Source of the DNA: Halanaerobiaceae bacterium
Lineage (GTDB): Bacteria; Bacillota; Halanaerobiia; Halanaerobiales; Halarsenatibacteraceae
Direction of reading: 5' to 3'
Assembly: GCA_003554685.1 (NCBI GenBank)
Contig: PWHA01000007.1
Location: 1 to 8,395 of the forward strand
DNA: 8,395 bases
Notes under the pieces: generated by a model
Database searches by the model: none
Told to the model about the DNA's origin: nothing
Seen by the model: the letters and a program-made list of their open reading frames with translations, nothing else
Translations under genes and position numbers: made by a program
Shown here: in pieces, positions 1-5,393 of the stretch
Position numbering within the stretch: the stretch's first letter is position 1
Layout: each line of letters opens with the position of its first letter

Positions 1-659
1 CCGACCGGGCTGCTCAGCAGTGCATTGATCCCGAGAGGCGCGCCCAGGATTACGACAACTTTCACTGGATTAAGGATGCCGAAGCCAATGATCTGGTTGT
101 TGGTTCGCAGGCCAGAATACTCTATGCTGATGGTCCGGGCCGGATTAAGATTGCCCTGAAATTTAATGAATTGGTCCGTGCAGGAGAGATTGGCCCTGTT
201 ATGCTGGGCCGGGACCACCATGATACCGGAGGTACCGATTCCCCCTTCCGGGAGACGGCCAATATTAAGGATGGCAGCAATATCATGGCCGAAATGTCCA
301 TCCACTGCTTTGCCGGCAATGCCGCCCGGGGCATGACACTGGCTGTTCAGAGCAACGGTGGCGGGGTTGGCATCGGCAAGTGCTTTAACAGCGGCTTCGG
401 TCTGATTTTAGATGGCAGTGAAAGGGTCGATAGAATAATAAAATCAGCGGTGGACTGGGATGTTCACGGCGGAGTGGCCCGCCGGGCCTGGGCCCGTAAT
501 CAGCATGCTATTGAGACCATGCTGGACTGGCAGCAGACCGGCGAGCAGCAGGGAAGCGCTTCCGGCCATGTTACCCTGCCCTTTATAGCCGATGACGACT
601 TCATTCAAGAACTGGTTGCTGGTCAGCTGGAGCAGCAGGAAGCGGAAAAAGGAAATTAA
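1..659 (+). CDS. hutU: Urocanate hydratase, C-terminal part (5' end outside window)
   Basis: Urocanate hydratase converts urocanate plus water to 4-imidazolone-5-propanoate, the second step of histidine degradation, in the cytoplasm with bound NAD+. The open frame enters the window at base 3 and stops with TAA at 657-659, leaving 218 residues. Visible family motifs are GSQARILYAD near bases 102-131, GRDHHD at 207-224, the following TDSPFRET block and SNGGGVGIGK near 351-380. The GSQARILY form, rather than the PARIC form of the Pseudomonas enzyme, places it in the long subtype that also includes the animal enzyme, so the lack of the Pseudomonas cysteine at this point is a subtype trait and not a defect. 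No other hut gene is visible. A promoter begins 4 bases after the stop, so hutU and mtrB need not be co-transcribed. The identification is secure; the N-terminal part is not seen. Confidence 0.95.
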   Translation, partial: DRAAQQCIDPERRAQDYDNFHWIKDAEANDLVVGSQARILYADGPGRIKIALKFNELVRAGEIGPVMLGRDHHDTGGTDSPFRETANIKDGSNIMAEMSIHCFAGNAARGMTLAVQSNGGGVGIGKCFNSGFGLILDGSERVDRIIKSAVDWDVHGGVARRAWARNQHAIETMLDWQQTGEQQGSASGHVTLPFIADDDFIQELVAGQLEQQEAEKGN

Positions 660-662
660 TTC

Positions 663-691
663 TTGACATCTCACAGAAATTAGGATATCAT
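663..691 (+). promoter_or_regulatory. Sigma-A type promoter for mtrB
   Basis: A perfect -35 TTGACA (663-668) is followed by a 17-base spacer and TATCAT (686-691), which matches five of six -10 bases. Transcription would start near 698, about 50 bases before the mtrB start. A short inverted repeat TACTT-TT-AAGTA (692-703) covers the predicted start region and could be an operator, but this is only a sequence observation. No intrinsic terminator is visible between hutU and this promoter. Confidence 0.75.
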
Positions 692-739
692 TACTTTTAA
701 GTATTAAATTGATGATATTAAATTTAAGGAGAAATTTAC

Positions 740-748
740 GGGGTGGTC
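740..748 (+). promoter_or_regulatory. Ribosome binding site that sets the mtrB start
   Basis: GGGGTGGTC (740-748) aligns with the GAGGTGATC part of the ideal Shine-Dalgarno sequence, seven of nine bases identical, and sits directly upstream of ATG 751. A second purine-rich stretch, AAGGAG (726-731), lies 19 bases before the ATG, too far for normal use and with no suitable in-frame start of its own. This favours ATG 751 over the in-frame TTG at 709. Confidence 0.6.
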
Positions 749-750
749 CT

Positions 751-969
751 ATGGAAGCACCTGTCGGTGATTATATCACCGTTAAAGCTTTGGAAGATGG
801 AGTTAACATCATCGGCCTGACCCGGGGAGAGCAGACCAAATTTCATCACACCGAAAAGCTGGACCGGGGCGAGGTCATGATAGCCCAGTTTACCAAACAT
901 ACTTCTGCAATTAAAATTAGGGGCAGAGCCGAAATAATTACCGAGCACGGCCGTCTGGAATCAGAATAG
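751..969 (+). CDS. mtrB: Tryptophan RNA-binding attenuation protein (TRAP)
   Basis: TRAP forms an 11-subunit ring. When loaded with tryptophan it wraps RNA carrying GAG or UAG triplets and so terminates or blocks translation of trp genes. The 72-residue product, from ATG 751, aligns along almost its whole length with the 75-residue B. subtilis TRAP: IKAVEDGVNVIGLTRG corresponds here to VKALEDGVNIIGLTRG, and FHHSEKLDKGEV to FHHTEKLDRGEV. The RNA-contacting KKR residues (B. subtilis K37, K56, R58) are K36, K55 and R57. Residues of the tryptophan pocket loops (T24, T29, Q46, T48, T51) are also kept. It therefore looks active. The gene lies just upstream of the trp operon that carries its predicted target sites, whereas in B. 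subtilis mtrB sits elsewhere, with folE. No anti-TRAP gene is visible. An upstream TTG (709) would add 14 residues with no counterpart in the family, so it was not used. Confidence 0.96.
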   Translation: MEAPVGDYITVKALEDGVNIIGLTRGEQTKFHHTEKLDRGEVMIAQFTKHTSAIKIRGRAEIITEHGRLESE

Positions 970-1022
970 CATTTAACTCGGTCATTTAGCTTGGTTAAAC
1001 AGATAGCAGAGAATTATTTATT

Positions 1023-1045
1023 GGAAATAGCTACCGGAAATAGCT
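1023..1045 (+). repeat. Short direct repeat GGAAATAGCT in trp leader region
   Basis: GGAAATAGCT occurs at 1023-1032 and again at 1036-1045, separated by ACC. The inner AGCTA (1029-1033) and TAGCT (1041-1045) can also pair as a 5-bp hairpin. It lies about 40 bases upstream of the TRAP triplets, so it may be an operator or part of a 5' leader hairpin. The function is unknown. Confidence 0.5.
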
Positions 1046-1075
1046 TATAGAAAATATATTTAAAAAAATAAAAAA

Positions 1076-1081
1076 TATAAT
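1076..1081 (+). promoter_or_regulatory. Candidate -10 element for the trp operon
   Basis: TATAAT at 1076-1081 is a perfect -10 hexamer within an A-rich tract, but no good -35 sits 15-18 bases upstream. If used, transcription would start near 1088, at the first GAG triplet. An alternative is TTGGAA (1021-1026) with TATAGA (1046-1051) at a long 19-base spacing, which would start near 1058 and include all eleven triplets. The sequence does not settle which is real, and readthrough from mtrB is also possible because no terminator is seen after mtrB. Confidence 0.35.
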
Positions 1082-1082
1082 A

Positions 1083-1134
1083 CAGCCGAGATGAGATGAG
1101 TTGAGCCAGGAAAGATGAGCTGAGATGAGTTGAG
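1083..1134 (+). promoter_or_regulatory. TRAP binding site in the trp leader (11 NAG triplets)
   Basis: NAG triplets begin at 1083 (CAG), 1088, 1093, 1098, 1103 (GAG), 1107 (CAG), 1112 (AAG), 1117, 1122, 1127 and 1132 (GAG). Successive starts are 5 bases apart except one step of 4. This gives eight GAG and three weaker triplets, eleven in all, equal to the number of subunits in the TRAP ring. In B. subtilis the trp leader likewise has eleven GAG or UAG triplets with 2-3 base spacers. The site lies between mtrB and a terminator in front of trpE, the expected place for attenuation. Binding by this TRAP is inferred from family knowledge and position. Confidence 0.9.
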
Positions 1135-1172
1135 TGTATCACTATGTCTTATTATGCCTTTAATTAGCCATC
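1114..1172 (+). promoter_or_regulatory. Candidate antiterminator pairing in the trp leader
   Basis: Bases 1114-1117 (GATG) and 1119-1123 (GCTGA) can pair with 1164-1172 (TTAGCCATC), with A1118 bulged and one G-U pair, giving nine pairs. The 3' strand of this helix shares 1168-1172 with the terminator stem, so the two folds exclude each other. The 5' strand contains the GAG triplets at 1117 and 1122, so TRAP binding would prevent the helix and favour termination. This is the B. subtilis logic, but the pairing was found by eye and its stability was not calculated. Confidence 0.55.
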
Positions 1173-1201
1173 GGACCCTGGTCCGGTGGTTTTTTATTTT
1201 T
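1168..1201 (+). terminator. Intrinsic terminator (attenuator) upstream of trpE
   Basis: CCATCGGAC (1168-1176) and GTCCGGTGG (1181-1189) form a 9-bp stem with one T-G pair and a CCTG loop. Six T (1190-1195), A, and five more T (1197-1201) follow directly. It ends 28 bases before the trpE start and comes just after the TRAP site, so it is best read as the regulated attenuator, not as the terminator of mtrB alone. Confidence 0.9.
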
Positions 1202-1229
1202 AGTAGTTACCATAAAAGGAGTGTTTTCA

Positions 1230-2828
1230 ATGCTTCAGCTTTCAGAAACTGAATTTCTTGATTTAGCCTCCCGGCATCAAATTGTGCCGGTCTATAAAAA
1301 AATCCAGGCAGACAGCCGCTCTCCCGTTGCTCTTTTTGCCTGCTTTCAGGAGGGGCCCTTTAATTATCTTCTGGAGAGTGCTGAACAGGATGGCAAAATC
1401 GGTCGCTATTCCTTTATTGGACTGGATTATTATGAAGTTATCAAATTTCAGAAGGGTATTTTAACCCGCTCAAAACCGGCCTCCGGTGCTCCAGAGCCCG
1501 GGCAGACCGGCTCATCTGAACCATATTTCTCCCTGGAAACCAATCAGCCTCTGGAAGCCCTCCAGGAGATTCTGGAGGAGTATCAGGGCCCTCAGCTTGA
1601 GGATCTGCCTCTCTTTTATGGCGGGGCAGTCGGGTATCTGAGTTATGATATGGCCGGCTACTTTGAGGATGTAGCCAATCCTGATCAGGAAGATGATCTG
1701 GGAATGCCGGAAATGTTCTACATTCTTTCTGATACACTTATTATCTATGACCACCTGGAAGAAACCATTAAAATTGTTAAGAACATAAAAACCGGCAGCC
1801 AGGACAGAAAGGAACTTCAGAATAATTATCACCGGGCCAAAAAATACCTGGAAGAGATTTCTGCCAGAATTGCCGCCGCCTCCCGGAAACCGGCAGCCAT
1901 AAACTCAAAAAAATCGGCCTGCGGAGAAGAATTGCTGGCAGATAAAATTAAAAATAATACCAGGAAAGCCGGGGGTGATAACCCGGATACTAATGATTTT
2001 ACCTCCAGTATGAGTCCTTCCCGGTTTAAAGCCAGAGTCCGGCAAATTAAGGACCACATAGCCAGGGGTGATATTTTTCAAGCGGTCCTTTCCCAGCGGC
2101 TCTCTCTTACGACCAGAGCTTCCGGTTTTGAAATTTATCAAAAACTACGCCGGATTAATCCCTCGCCCTATATGTATTATCTGGATCTGGATGAATTTGA
2201 AATAATAGGTTCTTCTCCCGAAGTTTTAGTCCGGGTAGAAGACGGAGTAGTTTACAACCGACCGCTGGCCGGCACCCGAAAAAGGGGGAAAGATCCAGCC
2301 GAGGATGAAAACCTGGCCCGGGACCTAAAGCAGGATAAGAAGGAAAGAGCTGAACATATGATGCTGGTTGATCTGGGACGGAACGACGTTGGCCGGGTCA
2401 GCAGTTATGGAACCGTTCAGGTAGAAGAGCTGATGGGAGTGGAGTATTACTCCCATGTGATGCACCTCTTTTCCAGCATAACCGGAAATCTGAGCCCTGA
2501 CTCTACCCCCTTTCAGGCCCTTGAAGCCTGTTTTCCCGCCGGAACAGTTTCCGGGGCGCCCAAAATTAAAGCGATGGAGATCATAAACAGGCTGGAGCCG
2601 GTCAGACGGGGACCCTATGCTGGCAGTCTGGGTTATTTCGGTTATTCCGGTAATCTGGACAGCTGCATTACCATCAGAACGATCCTGCTGCAGAACGAAA
2701 CAGCTCATGTTCAGGCCGGGGCGGGCATAGTTCATGACTCTCAACCGGAAAAGGAATATCAGGAGACCCTCGACAAAGCTGAAGCCCTGCTTCAGGCTGT
2801 TAGAGAGGCTGGAGGTGAAAGAAAGTGA
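1230..2828 (+). CDS. trpE: Anthranilate synthase component I
   Basis: TrpE makes anthranilate from chorismate using ammonia delivered by TrpG, the committed step to tryptophan. The start is ATG 1230, 8 bases after GGAG (1218-1221); a GTG at 1221 overlaps that site and is unlikely. The 532-residue product has the N-terminal Trp-binding domain with the feedback motif LLES (47-50), then the chorismate-binding domain from about 262: GDIFQAVLSQR (280-290), PLAGTRKRG (345-353), HMMLVDLGRND (376-386), FPAGTVSGAPK (435-445) and AGAGIVHDS (496-504). It is somewhat longer than many TrpE proteins because of a Gly/Pro/Ser-rich loop near 81-98 and a hydrophilic linker of about 45 residues near 217-260 between the domains. 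The catalytic core seems intact and sensitive to feedback by tryptophan. The gene ends in a 4-base GTGA overlap with trpG. Confidence 0.97.
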   Translation: MLQLSETEFLDLASRHQIVPVYKKIQADSRSPVALFACFQEGPFNYLLESAEQDGKIGRYSFIGLDYYEVIKFQKGILTRSKPASGAPEPGQTGSSEPYFSLETNQPLEALQEILEEYQGPQLEDLPLFYGGAVGYLSYDMAGYFEDVANPDQEDDLGMPEMFYILSDTLIIYDHLEETIKIVKNIKTGSQDRKELQNNYHRAKKYLEEISARIAAASRKPAAINSKKSACGEELLADKIKNNTRKAGGDNPDTNDFTSSMSPSRFKARVRQIKDHIARGDIFQAVLSQRLSLTTRASGFEIYQKLRRINPSPYMYYLDLDEFEIIGSSPEVLVRVEDGVVYNRPLAGTRKRGKDPAEDENLARDLKQDKKERAEHMMLVDLGRNDVGRVSSYGTVQVEELMGVEYYSHVMHLFSSITGNLSPDSTPFQALEACFPAGTVSGAPKIKAMEIINRLEPVRRGPYAGSLGYFGYSGNLDSCITIRTILLQNETAHVQAGAGIVHDSQPEKEYQETLDKAEALLQAVREAGGERK

Positions 2829-3382
2829 TCCTGCTTATTGATAATTACGATTCCTTTACCTACAACCTGGCCCAGCTGATGGGTACAAAAACTGAACTTG
2901 AAATCTGGCGCAATGACAGTTTTACCCGGAAAGAACTTGAGCAGCTAAATCCCGACGGGATAATCATCTCACCCGGACCGGGCAGACCGGAGGATACCGG
3001 ACTCTGCTTTCAGGTGATAGAGTGGCTGGCAGGAAAGGTCCCGGTTCTGGGAGTCTGCCAGGGACATCAATTGATTGCAGAAATTCTGGGCGGCAGGGTA
3101 ATCCAGTCAGGAGAAATAGTTCACGGCAAAACCTCCCGGGTCAGAGTCAAAGGCGGAGAACTTTTGAAAGATCTAACAGAATTTACAGCTGCCCGGTATC
3201 ATTCCCTGATTGTTGACAGCAGCAGTACCCGGGTTTCTTATGATATTACCGCTGTGGACGAGAAGGATAATATCATGGCCCTTGAAAATACCGAAAGAAA
3301 CCTGTTTGGAATTCAATTTCATCCTGAATCAATTATGACCGAATGCGGAGAAAAGATAATTGATAACTTTTTAAGTCTTTGA
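2825..3382 (+). CDS. trpG: Anthranilate synthase component II (glutamine amidotransferase)
   Basis: TrpG is a class I glutamine amidotransferase that releases ammonia from glutamine and channels it to TrpE. It starts at GTG 2825, which overlaps the trpE stop (GTGA), with GGAGG at 2811-2815 nine bases upstream, suggesting translational coupling and equal amounts of the two subunits. The 185-residue length is normal. The oxyanion-loop motif SPGPG is at 49-53, the nucleophile is C78 in GVCQGHQ, and H166 and E168 in FHPES complete the triad. The close homologue PabA serves folate synthesis. With no pab genes in view the position supports the trp role, though one protein can serve both pathways in related bacteria. 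A 174-base spacer follows, the only long gap in the operon. Confidence 0.96.
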   Translation: MILLIDNYDSFTYNLAQLMGTKTELEIWRNDSFTRKELEQLNPDGIIISPGPGRPEDTGLCFQVIEWLAGKVPVLGVCQGHQLIAEILGGRVIQSGEIVHGKTSRVRVKGGELLKDLTEFTAARYHSLIVDSSSTRVSYDITAVDEKDNIMALENTERNLFGIQFHPESIMTECGEKIIDNFLSL

Positions 3383-3383
3383 T

Positions 3384-3406
3384 TTGATATATTTCTTGAT
3401 ATATTT
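3384..3406 (+). repeat. Tandem repeat TTGATATATTT after trpG
   Basis: TTGATATATTT occurs at 3384-3394 and 3396-3406, a 12-base period starting two bases after the trpG stop. It is AT-rich and short, so it may be chance or a protein-binding site. No hairpin with a T-run, and hence no terminator, is visible here. Confidence 0.45.
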
Positions 3407-3412
3407 AGCTTT

Positions 3413-3490
3413 CTAATTTATGACCTTTTTATAACTGTCTAATTTATGACCATTTATTTATGACCATTTATTTATGACCATTTTATGACC
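3413..3490 (+). repeat. Array of five TTTATGACC direct repeats in the trpG-trpD spacer
   Basis: The 9-base unit TTTATGACC occurs at 3417-3425, 3443-3451, 3457-3465, 3471-3479 and 3482-3490. The first two are each preceded by CTAA, giving a 13-base match. Copies two to four form a perfect 14-base period with ATTTATGACCATTT. Start-to-start steps are 26, 14, 14 and 11. A perfect TATAAT (3492-3497) follows directly but has no convincing -35. The array may be a regulator binding site for an internal promoter or a simple tandem duplication. The function is unknown. Confidence 0.8.
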
Positions 3491-3532
3491 TTATAATTTG
3501 CCCAAAAAATATTTAATGAGAAAATACTTAAT

Positions 3533-3578
3533 AAGCAGAAGAGGAGCTGAGATGAGATGAGAAGAGAGCTGGAGAAAG
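3533..3578 (+). promoter_or_regulatory. Probable second TRAP binding site covering the trpD ribosome binding site and start
   Basis: GAG triplets start at 3544, 3549, 3554, 3559 and 3564, an exact 5-base period, with AAG at 3533 and 3539 before them and GAG (3566 or 3572) and AAG (3576) after, about nine usable triplets. The 13-base string GAGCTGAGATGAG (3544-3556) is also found in the leader site (1117-1129). The run covers the trpD ribosome binding site (AGGAG 3542-3546), the ATG 3557 and the first codons. B. subtilis TRAP represses trpG and trpP translation through such overlapping sites, each with nine triplets. Repression of trpD by TRAP is my inference. Confidence 0.7.
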
Positions 3579-4573
3579 TTATCGAAAAACAGGACCTTAA
3601 GCAGGAGGAAATGGAAAGAGTCATTACTGTGATAATGGAAGGAGAGGCAACCCCGGCTCAGATTGCCGGTTTTTTAATTGCTCTCCGCTCCAAGGGAGAA
3701 ACAGTGGCTGAGATTACCGGAGCAGCCCGGGTAATGAGGAAAAAGGCAGCCCGGGTAAAAACCCGGCGCCAGGGTCTGGTGGACCTCTGCGGAACAGGTG
3801 GAGATGGATTAAATACCTTCAATATTTCCACCACAGCAGCCTTTGTGGTAGCCGGAGCGGGACTGCCGGTTGCCAAGCATGGAAATCGTTCGGTTTCCAG
3901 CAGCTGCGGCAGTGCTGATGTTCTGGAAGAGCTGGGCGTAAATCTGGACTTGAGCCCGGAAGCGGTGGGATACTGCCTGGACAAAATCGGACTGGGGTTT
4001 CTTTATGCTCCTGTTTTCCACCGGGCCATGAAGCATGCTGTTAAGCCCCGGCGGGAACTGGGTGTTCGAACTGTCTTTAATCTTCTCGGCCCCCTGACCA
4101 ATCCGGCAGAAGCTGAATACCAGCTTCTCGGGGTATACGATGAAAAATTAACCGAACCCCTGGCCAGAGTCCTCAAAAATCTGGGGGTCCGGGGAGCCCT
4201 GGTAGTTCATGGACTGGAAGGTATGGATGAGATCTCTATTACTAACAAAACAAAAATTACAGCACTCCGGGAGGGTGAGATAACCGGTTACTATCTTGAT
4301 CCTGGAGAGTTGGGTCTGCCTGCTGCCGGCCTGGAAGAGATAGCTGCAGGTGATGCTGCCGAAAATGCCGCTGCTGTCAGAGAAGTGCTCACCGGTAAAC
4401 AGGGTCCCCGCCGGAACATTGTTCTTCTAAATGCTGCTGGAGCTCTGGTTGCTGCCGGCCGGACCCGGGATTTTTCTCAGGGACTGAAGCTGGCAGCCCG
4501 TATAATCGATGAGGGACTGGCCTATAAGAAACTTCAGCAGCTGATTGACCTTTCTGGAAAACTGGTGGCCTAG
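3557..4573 (+). CDS. trpD: Anthranilate phosphoribosyltransferase
   Basis: TrpD transfers phosphoribose from PRPP to anthranilate, giving N-(5'-phosphoribosyl)anthranilate. The product has 338 residues, normal for the family. The PRPP-binding glycine motif CGTGGDG is at 78-84, KHGNRSVSSSCGSAD at 107-121, the anthranilate/PRPP segment RRELGVRTVFNLLGPLTNPA at 165-184 and HGLEGMDE at 218-225. The start ATG 3557 has AGGAG ten bases upstream (3542-3546) and gives a natural family N-terminus, MRRELEKVIE. Unlike its neighbours the gene is not coupled to the one before it: a 174-base spacer with repeats precedes it and a GAG-triplet run lies across its start, so separate translational control is likely. 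A two-codon frame ATG-AGA-TGA (3552-3560) overlaps the start. The identification is firm. Confidence 0.97.
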   Translation: MRRELEKVIEKQDLKQEEMERVITVIMEGEATPAQIAGFLIALRSKGETVAEITGAARVMRKKAARVKTRRQGLVDLCGTGGDGLNTFNISTTAAFVVAGAGLPVAKHGNRSVSSSCGSADVLEELGVNLDLSPEAVGYCLDKIGLGFLYAPVFHRAMKHAVKPRRELGVRTVFNLLGPLTNPAEAEYQLLGVYDEKLTEPLARVLKNLGVRGALVVHGLEGMDEISITNKTKITALREGEITGYYLDPGELGLPAAGLEEIAAGDAAENAAAVREVLTGKQGPRRNIVLLNAAGALVAAGRTRDFSQGLKLAARIIDEGLAYKKLQQLIDLSGKLVA

Positions 4574-4577
4574 GATT

Positions 4578-5393
4578 ATGATTTTAGCTAAAATCATTGC
4601 TGAAAAGAAAAAAGAGCTTGCTGCTCTTAAAAAAACCCGTCCACTTACCGGGCTTAAGGAGGTGACTGCCGGTATTACTGAAGAGAAAAAACCCGGCAGT
4701 CCCGGTTTTGCTGAGAGTTTAGCTGCTCCCGGAATTTCTCTGATTGCCGAGGTGAAAAAGGCCTCCCCTTCCCGGGGTGTGATTGCGGAAAATTTTAATC
4801 CTGCTGCTCTGGCCCGGGAATATCAGGAAGCCGGGGCGGCTGCTGTCTCGGTTTTGACCGAGGGAAAATTCTTTCAGGGCAGCCTGCAGCATCTCAAAGA
4901 GGTTACTGCTGAAATCGATATTCCGGTTTTAAGAAAGGATTTTATCATTGAGGAATATCAGCTCTACCGGAGCAAAATTGCCGGAGCTCAGGCTGTACTG
5001 CTGATAGCCCGGGTGCTTCAGGAAAAGCTTTCCGGCCTCCTCTTAAGCTGCCGGGAGCTGGGCCTGGAAAGCCTGGTTGAAGTTCATACTGAGGAAGAGC
5101 TCAGGCTGGCTATCAGGGCCGGGGCAAAGGTGATCGGCATCAATAACCGTAATCTTTCTGATTTCAGCATCGACCTGGATACCACCCTGAAATTATCAAA
5201 GAAAATTCCAGAGGACAGAGTGATTATTGCTGAAAGCGGAATAACCACCGCCCGGGATATTGCCTATCTAAAAGATCATGTTTCCGGCTTTCTCATTGGA
5301 GAGGCTCTGATGAAAGCAGAAGATAAATCCAGAAAAATTGAAGAACTTTTTGGAAGCATCAGCTCTTTAATTCCGGGAGGTGATTGTCATTGA
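4578..5393 (+). CDS. trpC: Indole-3-glycerol-phosphate synthase
   Basis: TrpC closes the indole ring, turning carboxyphenylamino-deoxyribulose 5-phosphate into indole-3-glycerol phosphate with loss of CO2 and water. It is a beta/alpha barrel of 271 residues, close to the usual 255-275. Expected active-site residues are present: E58 and K60 in AEVKKASPS, K120 in VLRKDF, E168 in LVEVH, N190 in INNRNL and S220 in IAESGI. The phosphate-binding segment GFLIGEALM is at 237-245. ATG 4578 was chosen because it gives a family-like MILAKIIAEKKKEL start and follows the trpD stop by 4 bases. An in-frame TTG at 4545 would add 11 atypical residues inside trpD. It is separate from trpF, not fused as in E. 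coli. Its stop overlaps the trpF start region, where a strong GGGAGGTGA is embedded. Confidence 0.97.
   Translation: MILAKIIAEKKKELAALKKTRPLTGLKEVTAGITEEKKPGSPGFAESLAAPGISLIAEVKKASPSRGVIAENFNPAALAREYQEAGAAAVSVLTEGKFFQGSLQHLKEVTAEIDIPVLRKDFIIEEYQLYRSKIAGAQAVLLIARVLQEKLSGLLLSCRELGLESLVEVHTEEELRLAIRAGAKVIGINNRNLSDFSIDLDTTLKLSKKIPEDRVIIAESGITTARDIAYLKDHVSGFLIGEALMKAEDKSRKIEELFGSISSLIPGGDCH

Noticed and set aside
709..750. TTG 709 as mtrB start, adding 14 residues
   Set aside because: No family counterpart and no ribosome binding site upstream. ATG 751 aligns with known TRAP proteins.
972..999. TTTAAC / GTTAAA inverted repeat after mtrB as a terminator
   Set aside because: Only six A-T-rich pairs with a 16-base loop and no T-run after it.
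1088..1134. Simple pentanucleotide microsatellite (GATGA) without function
   Set aside because: The triplets stay in register through non-repeat bases in the middle (CAG, AAG), total eleven, and lie before an attenuator next to a TRAP gene.
970..1229. A T-box or classical ribosome-stalling trp leader peptide as the control element
   Set aside because: No T-box consensus is present, and no short frame with Trp codons and a ribosome binding site was found. The NAG triplets and the adjacent TRAP gene explain the leader better.
1221..1229. GTG 1221 as trpE start
   Set aside because: It overlaps the AAAGGAG ribosome binding site. ATG 1230 has ideal spacing.
2325..2744. 139-codon open frame on the - strand inside trpE
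   Set aside because: Shadow of the trpE coding frame with no recognisable motifs; trpE is certain. The same holds for other antisense frames within hutU, trpD, trpF, trpB and trpA.
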